The position numbers and the translations under genes were made by a program. A stretch of 5,985 bases of DNA from RGIG464 sp045643185. Its GTDB lineage: Bacteria > Myxococcota_A > Bradymonadia > UBA4248. The stretch covers positions 1-5,985 of the forward strand of contig JAZUKH010000221.1 in assembly GCA_045643185.1 (NCBI GenBank), given 5' to 3'. The stretch's first letter is position 1. Each line of letters begins with the position of its first letter. The notes beneath the pieces were generated by a model. The model was given only the letters and a program-made list of their open reading frames with translations, was not told the origin of the DNA and made no database searches. This document shows positions 1 through 4,638 of the stretch, in pieces.

Positions 1-47
1 CTAGCCTATCCGTATCTATCAAATTTCTCTAGCCTATCCGTATCTAT
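1..47. repeat. Two copies of a 19-bp direct repeat, 28-bp period
   Basis: The sequence CTAGCCTATCCGTATCTAT occurs at 1-19 and again, identically, at 29-47, separated by a 10-base AT-rich spacer. The first copy begins exactly at the window edge, so this may be the end of a longer tandem array extending left. The spacing is too short, and the visible copies too few, to call CRISPR. The unit has no strong internal dyad. The period of 28 is not a multiple of three, so a coding repeat is unlikely. Function unknown. Confidence 0.7.
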
Positions 48-85
48 TATTAATTATTCTGTATAACATCTTTCATAACCTCCTT
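34..85 (-). promoter_or_regulatory. Strong leftward Shine-Dalgarno with an 11-codon mini-ORF
   Basis: On the minus strand AAGGAGGTT (85-77) is a near-perfect Shine-Dalgarno. Nine bases after its GG lies ATG (69-67), opening an 11-codon frame, MLYRIINNRYG, that stops with TAG at 36-34 inside the repeat. A second ATG at 76-74, closer to the ribosome site, gives only eight codons. A dyad, CTGAA/TTCAG (94-98 with 105-109), sits just upstream. It could be a leader peptide for a gene off the left edge, a decayed gene start, or coincidence in AT-rich DNA. The Shine-Dalgarno match is seen directly. Translation is inference. Confidence 0.3.
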
Positions 86-146
86 ATAAGCCACTGAACG
101 TGAATTCAGACACTTTCATCAGAGCAACCACTTTCAAAACACTATT

Positions 147-174
147 ATTATACTCTCAAAAATTGATAAAACAA
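147..174 (-). promoter_or_regulatory. Candidate leftward sigma70 promoter
   Basis: On the minus strand TTGTTT (174-169) and a consensus TATAAT (152-147) are separated by 16 bases. A transcript would begin near 140, run through the dyad at 94-109 and the Shine-Dalgarno at 85-77, and leave the window at the left edge. The region is very AT-rich, which raises the chance of a random match. The correctly ordered Shine-Dalgarno downstream supports a real leftward unit. Confidence 0.4.
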
Positions 175-365
175 GTCAAAAAATGAATAAATAAATATTA
201 ATTTATGGTTACGTTTCACCCGTAGATCACAATTTGTTTTAGAGTTTGCGTTGATCCTTGAGCATTTTGCTTTTGAGCAGGCTAGGGCCTGCAGCACGCA
301 TGGGGACGGTAAAGATGCGCTGTCCGCACGTCTTTATGATCTGACAATGAAAAACAGGCCGAAAC
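175..365. other. Non-coding upstream region with AT-to-GC transition
   Basis: No convincing gene is visible here. Bases up to about 260 are strongly AT-rich; after that the composition rises to that of the neighbouring genes. The only clear structure is a small perfect hairpin, GCAGGC-TAGG-GCCTGC, at 277-292, without a following T-run on either strand, so it is not an obvious terminator. Short open frames in this stretch, on both strands, lack ribosome sites and recognisable protein character. Confidence 0.5.
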
Positions 366-366
366 G

Positions 367-375
367 TGCTATGAT
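367..375 (+). promoter_or_regulatory. Extended -10 promoter for the EamA transporter gene
   Basis: TGCTATGAT at 367-375 is a close match to the extended -10 element (TGnTATAAT). No good -35 lies at the right distance; CTGACA at 341-346 is 23 bases away, too far. This is tolerable for extended -10 promoters. Transcription would begin near 382, leaving a leader of about 47 bases before the ATG at 429. The ribosome site before that ATG is weak (AAAAGAG, 416-422, six bases from the start). Confidence 0.45.
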
Positions 376-428
376 GCCCGCCCCGTGTGCCGCTGTGGCG
401 CTCATGGGACCGATGAAAAGAGCAAACG

Positions 429-1379
429 ATGGATAGTGAAACGAACAAGGTCAGCAAGGTCGAAACGACCAAATCTTCGCGAAAGCGGTTATACGGCTAT
501 ATCTGCGGCATTTTGTCGGGCGTGACCTATGGCACAAACCCGTTATTCGGTCTGCCTTTGCTCAACGACTACCAGATGCCAGTCGACTCGGTGTTGTTCT
601 ATCGCTACGCGTCTGCCGCCTTATGCATGGGCATCTGGTGCGCGACGACGCACAAATTTCGTCGCGTTCAGGCACGTCAAACCTGGCTCCTCATCGTGCT
701 CGGCCTGCTGTTTTCGTTCAGCAGCTTCTTTTTGTTCCGCGCCTATCACTACATTCCGTCGGGCATCGCCACGACGATCATCTACGTGGAACCCGTCCTG
801 GTCGCGCTCATCATGGTCGCGCTCAAACAATACCCGACCTGGCAAAAGTGGCTCGCCATTGCCGTTTCGTTTGGCGGCGTCGTCTTGTTGTGTCAGCCTG
901 ACACTTCGGCGAGCTACGCGTGGCAAGGCATTTTGCTCGCCTTTTTGGCTGCGTTGTCGTACGCATTTTACATGGTGATCGTCAACATCAGTCGACGCAT
1001 CAACCTCGTTTCGGGCACTTTTTTGGGCTTTATCACCCTGGTGATCGGCAGCGTGATGTTCTTTTGTGTCTCTCAACCGGCGGGCATAGCCGCCATTCCC
1101 GACTTGAAGGCACTCGGCCTCGTCATGGGGCTCGGGCTCGTTCCAACCATTGGTGCGCTCGTCACAATGACGTATGCAACACGCACGGTCGGCGCCACCA
1201 CGACGGCGGTTTTAGGCGTCATGGAACCGATCACAGCCATGGCCATTGGTGTTCTCATCTTCGACGAAGGTCTCACGATCTACGTCGTTCTGGGATTCTT
1301 ACTGACAGCGGGAGCCATCGTCTTTATGACCTTGTCGGATCGTCAAAAAATAGTCACCGATTCCGAACCACGTCATTAG
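429..1379 (+). CDS. EamA/DMT-family inner-membrane transporter
   Basis: This is a 316-residue integral membrane protein of the drug/metabolite transporter superfamily, which moves small molecules such as amino acids, nucleotide-type metabolites or toxins across the inner membrane. A charged N-terminus of 20 residues (KSSRKR, cytoplasmic by the positive-inside rule) precedes about ten hydrophobic helices, at roughly 21-45, 54-72, 84-103, 111-132, 138-155, 166-186, 195-215, 226-248, 255-276 and 283-301. These form two EamA repeats, about 23-155 and 167-302. Each repeat carries the family's Glu-Pro signature in its fourth helix: YVEPVLVAL at 119-127 and VMEPITAMA at 264-272. Length is normal for the family. 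The start at 429 is the only in-frame ATG before the first helix. The gene stands alone and converges on lysS. The substrate cannot be told from sequence, since EamA family membership does not predict it. Confidence 0.93.
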   Translation: MDSETNKVSKVETTKSSRKRLYGYICGILSGVTYGTNPLFGLPLLNDYQMPVDSVLFYRYASAALCMGIWCATTHKFRRVQARQTWLLIVLGLLFSFSSFFLFRAYHYIPSGIATTIIYVEPVLVALIMVALKQYPTWQKWLAIAVSFGGVVLLCQPDTSASYAWQGILLAFLAALSYAFYMVIVNISRRINLVSGTFLGFITLVIGSVMFFCVSQPAGIAAIPDLKALGLVMGLGLVPTIGALVTMTYATRTVGATTTAVLGVMEPITAMAIGVLIFDEGLTIYVVLGFLLTAGAIVFMTLSDRQKIVTDSEPRH

Positions 1380-1403
1380 ACACGAGCCAGAACACATCAC
1401 GCG

Positions 1404-1455
1404 ATGACTTGCCATGGCAATGCGTCATAAGAAACATGCCATGGCAATACGTCAT
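1404..1455. repeat. Tandem 19-bp repeat with palindromic core between convergent genes
   Basis: TGCCATGGCAATGCGTCAT (1410-1428) is repeated at 1437-1455 with a single G-to-A change, period 27 bases. Each copy contains the palindrome TGCCATGGCA; with flanking bases the first is a perfect 12-mer, TTGCCATGGCAA (1409-1420). ATGAC at 1404-1408 can pair with GTCAT at 1424-1428 around the palindrome, giving a 9-bp stem with a 3-base bulge. There is no T-run on either strand, so it is not a canonical intrinsic terminator, although its place between two convergent stop codons fits one. The second copy runs into the lysS stop codon. Confidence 0.7.
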
Positions 1456-3014
1456 TAGATTTCCGGTTTCATCGTCGGGAAGAGGATGACGTCACGGATG
1501 GATTCGGCGCCCGTAAGAAGCATGCAAAGACGGTCGATGCCGATGCCTTCACCAGCGCAGGGCGGCATACCGTATTCGAGTGCACGCACGTAGTCATCGT
1601 CCATCGGATGCGCTTCGTCGTCACCTTCAAGTTTCTTGGTGATCTGGTCGAGGAAGCGTTGACGCTGATCGAGCGCATCATTGAGTTCGTTAAACGCGTT
1701 ACCAAGTTCGAAGCCCGAAACGAAGATCTCGAAACGATCGACGTAGTTCGGATCCTGCTCGTTGCGGCGTGAAAGCGGCGACACACTGGCGGGATATTCG
1801 TAAACGAACGTCGGCTGAATGAGGGTCTCTTCAACTTTCTGATCGAAGATCTCCATGATCAGGTGACCATCCGATTTGTGTTTGATGTCTTCATCACGGA
1901 GCGGTTCAGGCAGGTGTTTGACCACGTCTTCGAGGAAAGCACGGTCAGCGAGTTTGTCTTCGCTGACGTTGAGGGCAGCAGCCACGCCTTCGCGAACGCG
2001 AAGGCGGCGCCACGAACCGTCCAAATTGATCTCGTTACCAAGATAATTGATCTTGCGCGTGCCACAAACTTCGTCGCAGAGGTACTGAACGAGCTGTTCG
2101 GTGAACTCCATCAAAACGCGGTAGGTGCCATAAGCCATGTAGAATTCGATCGTCGTGAATTCGGGGTTGTGCTTGCGGTCAAGCCCTTCGTTGCGGAAAC
2201 AGCGGTTCATTTCAAAAACGCGTTCAAAGCCACCCACGACGAGGCGTTTGAGGAAGAGTTCCGGAGCGATACGCATATACATGTCGTGATCGAGGGCGTT
2301 GTGATGCGTCTTGAACGGACGTGCCGTCGCGCCACCGGCCTGCGTCTGCATCATCGGTGTTTCGACTTCCATGAAGCGGTTGCGAACCATGAATTCACGC
2401 ACTTTTTGCGTGATCAACGAGCGTTTGTAGAAGGTGTCACGCACGTCATCGTTGACGATGAGGTCGAGGTAACGCTGACGATAGCGAAGTTCCTGGTCGT
2501 TAAGGCCATGGAATTTTTCGGGCAACGGACGCAGGCTCTTGGTGAGCATGCGCACCATCGTGCAGCGCAGGGCGAGGTCACCTTTTTCGGTGATGAAAAG
2601 CTGACCTTCCGCGGCAAGGATGTCGCCGATATCAAATTTTTTGTAGGCAGCATAAGCTTCGTCGCCAATGACGTTGCGATTGACGAACAGCTGGATGGAG
2701 CCAGACTGATCTTTGATGTGTGCAAACGAGCATTTGCCCATCACACGCATCGACATGAGACGGCCACCCAGTTTGCACTGAACGCCGAGTGTTTCGAGTT
2801 CTTCGCGAGACAGCGAAGCATATTTGGCTTTGAGATCAGCCGCGTGCGCGTCCGGCATAAAACCGTCGTTATTGTAACCGAGTTTGCCTTCGGCATTGAG
2901 AGCAGCGATCTTATCGAGGCGACCTTTCATAATGTTGTTGTACGACTCGGCGACGTATTCGTCGTTCGACGGCGGCAGGACGTTCTCTTTGATCTCTTTG
3001 ATTTCTTCGGACAT
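1455..3014 (-). CDS. lysS: Lysyl-tRNA synthetase, class II
   Basis: This enzyme charges tRNA-Lys with lysine using ATP in the cytoplasm. The 519-residue protein has the full class IIb layout. An N-terminal OB-fold anticodon-binding domain lies near 82-160 (GGRLMSMRVMGKCSFAHI). The catalytic core carries motif 1 around 209-222 (MVRNRFMEVETPMM), motif 2 at 267-295 (FEMNRCFRNEGLD then HNPEFTTIEFYMAY) and motif 3 at 488-502 (GEGIGIDRLCMLLTG). It ends with the usual RDVILFPTMKPE. Length is close to the ~505 residues of E. coli LysS. The start at 3014 is preferred because AAGGAA (3028-3023) lies eight bases upstream and the protein then begins MSEEIKE. A longer frame from 3167 only adds 51 residues translated from palindromic DNA. 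It lies downstream of prfB on the same strand, a pairing known from E. coli, but with a 261-bp gap containing its own -10 box and a terminator. Confidence 0.97.
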   Translation of the reverse strand: MSEEIKEIKENVLPPSNDEYVAESYNNIMKGRLDKIAALNAEGKLGYNNDGFMPDAHAADLKAKYASLSREELETLGVQCKLGGRLMSMRVMGKCSFAHIKDQSGSIQLFVNRNVIGDEAYAAYKKFDIGDILAAEGQLFITEKGDLALRCTMVRMLTKSLRPLPEKFHGLNDQELRYRQRYLDLIVNDDVRDTFYKRSLITQKVREFMVRNRFMEVETPMMQTQAGGATARPFKTHHNALDHDMYMRIAPELFLKRLVVGGFERVFEMNRCFRNEGLDRKHNPEFTTIEFYMAYGTYRVLMEFTEQLVQYLCDEVCGTRKINYLGNEINLDGSWRRLRVREGVAAALNVSEDKLADRAFLEDVVKHLPEPLRDEDIKHKSDGHLIMEIFDQKVEETLIQPTFVYEYPASVSPLSRRNEQDPNYVDRFEIFVSGFELGNAFNELNDALDQRQRFLDQITKKLEGDDEAHPMDDDYVRALEYGMPPCAGEGIGIDRLCMLLTGAESIRDVILFPTMKPEI

Positions 3015-3066
3015 TTCGTAATTTCCTTCAGGTTGATGAATTGAACTATGTTGAGGCAACTCTGAC

Positions 3067-3151
3067 TCGCCCTGGGCGTGGGCCCTGCCAGGCGAAGGGG
3101 TAGCGGCGTATTTCGCAACGCGAAATAGCCGCGTAGGGGGAGACTTCCCCC
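3067..3151. repeat. Cluster of three GC-rich hairpins in the lysS leader
   Basis: Three adjacent stem-loops fill this stretch. The first pairs TCGCCCTGG (3067-3075) with CCAGGCGA (3088-3095), with one bulged C. The second pairs GCGGC and TATTTCGC (3103-3116, one bulged G) with GCGAAATAGCCGC (3120-3132), leaving a 3-base loop; this is 13 paired positions. The third pairs GGGGGA (3136-3141) with TCCCCC (3146-3151) around GACT. They lie between the terminator-like hairpin and the lysS ribosome site. The back-to-back arrangement and G/C runs resemble dispersed REP-type palindromic repeats; a structured mRNA leader is the alternative. Pairing is seen directly; the class is inference. Confidence 0.65.
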
Positions 3152-3165
3152 TCCCAAAACGAAAC

Positions 3166-3191
3166 AAAGGCGCGTGATGTACGCCTTTTTT
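3166..3191. terminator. Intrinsic terminator hairpin between prfB and lysS
   Basis: AAAGGCG (3166-3172) pairs with CGCCTTT (3182-3188) around a 9-base loop. Read rightward the stem is followed by a run of six T (3186-3191). Read leftward, the direction of prfB and lysS, it is followed by TTTGTTTCGTTTT. It therefore looks bidirectional. Its likely role is to end the prfB transcript 85 bases past the stop codon. Because a -10 box for lysS lies upstream of it, it could also act as an attenuator or partial terminator in the lysS leader. Confidence 0.6.
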
Positions 3192-3224
3192 CAGAGTTTC
3201 CTTAAATCGAAAACGATCTATTAC

Positions 3225-3230
3225 ATTATA
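3225..3230 (-). promoter_or_regulatory. TATAAT box, possible lysS promoter
   Basis: A perfect TATAAT lies on the minus strand at 3230-3225, about 45 bases beyond the prfB stop, within an AT-rich patch. No good -35 hexamer is found 16-18 bases upstream; the best there is CTCGTC. If used, it would start transcription near 3218 and give lysS a leader of about 200 bases passing through the terminator hairpin and the three GC-rich hairpins. Otherwise lysS depends on read-through from prfB. Confidence 0.35.
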
Positions 3231-3275
3231 TATATGTTCGACACGCAGACGAGGCAGCCGCCTGCGAAGTCGAGT

Positions 3276-4422
3276 TTAGGGCAGGTCGTCTTTGGCGTTG
3301 GCGAGCAGGGTCGGATCGCCCGCGCCGGCGCTGGCGAGTAGGTAAGTGGTGATGAGTTCGTCAAGATCGCCGTCCAAAACGTCGTTGGTGCGTGAGGTCT
3401 CAAAGACCGTGCGGTGATCTTTGACCATCTGGTAGGGATGGAGCACGTAGCTGGCGATCTGGCTGCCAAAGTTGATGGCGCTTTTGTTGGCGTTGATCGC
3501 GTCGAGTTTGGCTTCCTGTTCACGCAACTGCTTGTCATACAAGCGCGCGCGCAGAATCTTCATAGCGGTTTCGCGGTTGGAGTGCTGAGAACGTTCGTTC
3601 TGGCAGGTCACGACGATACCGGTTGGGAAGTGCGTGATGCGGATGGCCGACGAAGTTTTGTTGACGTGCTGGCCACCGGCGCCGCTAGACCGATAGGTGT
3701 CGATGCGGATATCTTCGTCACGGATCTCGATATGGATCGAGTCATCGATCTCGGGATAGACAAAGATGCTCGCGAAAGACGTGTGTCGGCGGGCATTGGC
3801 GTCGAAAGGCGAAATACGGACGAGTCGGTGAACGCCCGAGATGGCTTTGAGCAACCCAAAGGCGTATTCGCCGGCGATTTCGAGTGTCGCGGACTTCAGA
3901 CCGGCTTCTTCACCGGGCAGAAAATCGACGAGATCACACTTGAAATTTTTGCGTTCACAGTAGCGCATGACCATACGGAGCAACATATTTGCCCAGTCCA
4001 TGGCCTCCGTGCCGCCGGCGCCAGGGTTGATCGAGACGATGGTGTTGCCGTGGTCGTTGGGGCCGCTTAGCATGCGCATCATTTCGAGGCGACGAATACC
4101 TTTTTCGGCGGTGTCGAGTTCGGCAACGGCTTCATCGACGAGCGACGCGTCGTCCGACTCTTTGGCAAGCCCCAAAAGCACGTCGGCATCGTCCAAGTGG
4201 CCATTTTCACGTGCCATGGTTTCGAGTGTGGTCTGATAGCGGCCTTTTTCCTGCATGATGGCCGTGGCTTTTTCAGCGTCATCCCAAAAATTCGGGTCGT
4301 GGGATTCCGCATCGATCCGCTCAACTTCTTCCTGCGCGTGATCTAAGTCAAAGATACCTCCGAAGTTCCTCGTAGCGATCGCGCAAGGAACTTAAACGCG
4401 CTGCAACATCTGATAACTCCAT
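3276..4422 (-). CDS. prfB: Peptide chain release factor 2 with programmed +1 frameshift
   Basis: RF2 recognises UGA and UAA in the ribosomal A site and triggers hydrolysis of peptidyl-tRNA. Frame 0 opens at ATG 4422 behind GGAGG (4433-4429) and runs 24 codons, MELSDVAARL...RRYL, to an in-frame TGA at 4350-4348. After a +1 slip at CTT, reading resumes as DLDHAQEEVERIDAE... to the stop at 3276, giving about 381 residues. The anticodon-mimicking SPF tripeptide is at 204-206 and the catalytic GGQ at 249-251. These are within one residue of the E. coli positions, which independently confirms the joined reading. Ser occupies the position equivalent to E. coli 246. The C-terminus is roughly 17 residues longer than E. 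coli RF2 (365 aa), ending LLANAKDDLP. An ATG at 4256 would give only a truncated form lacking domain 1 residues. lysS follows on the same strand. Confidence 0.96.
4347..4361 (-). promoter_or_regulatory. prfB: RF2 programmed +1 frameshift site
   Basis: On the minus strand GGAGGTATCTTTGAC (4361-4347) is the canonical recoding signal. An internal Shine-Dalgarno, GGAGG, lies three bases before the slippery codon CTT (codon 24). This is followed by TGA (codon 25) with C in the +4 position, a poor termination context. When RF2 is scarce, slow termination at UGA lets peptidyl-tRNA-Leu slip from CUU to UUU, and the ribosome continues with GAC. This is the known autoregulatory loop of bacterial RF2, here with every element intact. 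Confidence 0.95.
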
Positions 4423-4456
4423 TCAAAACCTCCATAGAGTCAAAAAAAGCCGCAGT

Positions 4457-4465
4457 ATTCTAGCA
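4457..4465 (-). promoter_or_regulatory. Extended -10 promoter for prfB
   Basis: TGCTAGAAT on the minus strand (4465-4457) matches the extended -10 element. The -35 region at 17 bases (ATGGTT) is poor. Transcription would begin near 4450, leaving a short leader of about 28 bases, with the ribosome site GGAGG at 4433-4429. Confidence 0.5.
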
Positions 4466-4534
4466 GATATCCTCAACAAAACCATAAATTATTCACACTT
4501 TGCGGATTTTCTGCCCAATCCTGATCAGCGAAGT

Positions 4535-4563
4535 TTGAGAAATTTAGGATTTAATGGTAGAAT
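4535..4563 (+). promoter_or_regulatory. Sigma70 promoter for the outer-membrane protein gene
   Basis: TTGAGA (4535-4540) and TAGAAT (4558-4563) are separated by exactly 17 bases, and a TG one base upstream of the -10 (4555-4556) makes it an extended -10 as well. This is the best promoter match in the window. Transcription would start near 4570, giving a leader of about 69 bases. It faces away from the prfB promoter in the same 216-bp divergent gap. Confidence 0.6.
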
Positions 4564-4578
4564 AAGGGGTTTGAAAAC

Positions 4579-4624
4579 ACGCGGTATGCCGTAGCACGGC
4601 TGTCCGCATTCGCGTCTATTTTTT
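4579..4624 (+). promoter_or_regulatory. Leader hairpin followed by T-run upstream of the outer-membrane gene
   Basis: GCCGT-AGC-ACGGC (4588-4600) forms a tight stem-loop. Outside it, GCGG (4581-4584) can pair with CCGC (4604-4607), or alternatively ACGCG (4579-4583) with CGCGT (4611-4615). Six T follow at 4619-4624, only four bases before the ribosome site AGGAA (4628-4632). The order of hairpin, T-run and ribosome site within the probable 5' leader resembles an attenuator or a stabilising 5' structure. The stems are seen; a regulatory role is inference. Confidence 0.35.
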
Positions 4625-4638
4625 ATCAGGAACCATTG

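Noticed and set aside
1..47. CRISPR array
   Set aside because: Only two copies, a 10-base spacer and no cas genes in view.
205..235. CRP-like operator near TTCACCCGTAGATCACAA
   Set aside because: The half-sites are not in the inverted TGTGA-N6-TCACA arrangement, so a cAMP-receptor site is not supported.
251..436. 61-codon plus-strand frame overlapping the transporter start
   Set aside because: No ribosome site, no recognisable protein features, and it overlaps the probable promoter and the true start in another frame.
1394..1403. 10-base inverted match (ACATCACGCG) to 3171-3180, flanking lysS
   Set aside because: A 10-base match is expected by chance many times in a 6-kb window; no longer homology surrounds it.
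1863..3044. 393-codon open frame antisense to lysS
   Set aside because: It is a shadow of lysS codon usage, has no ribosome site or recognisable domain, and lies opposite a certain gene.
3015..3167. 51-residue N-terminal extension of LysS from an upstream ATG
   Set aside because: The added residues are a translation of the GC-rich hairpins, have no LysS-like character, and the internal ATG at 3014 has a proper ribosome site and a normal LysS N-terminus.
3015..3275. T-box or lysine riboswitch controlling lysS
   Set aside because: The T-box consensus (AGGGTGGNACCGCG-like) is absent, and nothing resembles the lysine riboswitch core.
3414..4070. 218-codon open frame antisense to prfB
   Set aside because: It lies wholly opposite conserved RF2 coding sequence including the GGQ and SPF regions; shadow frame.
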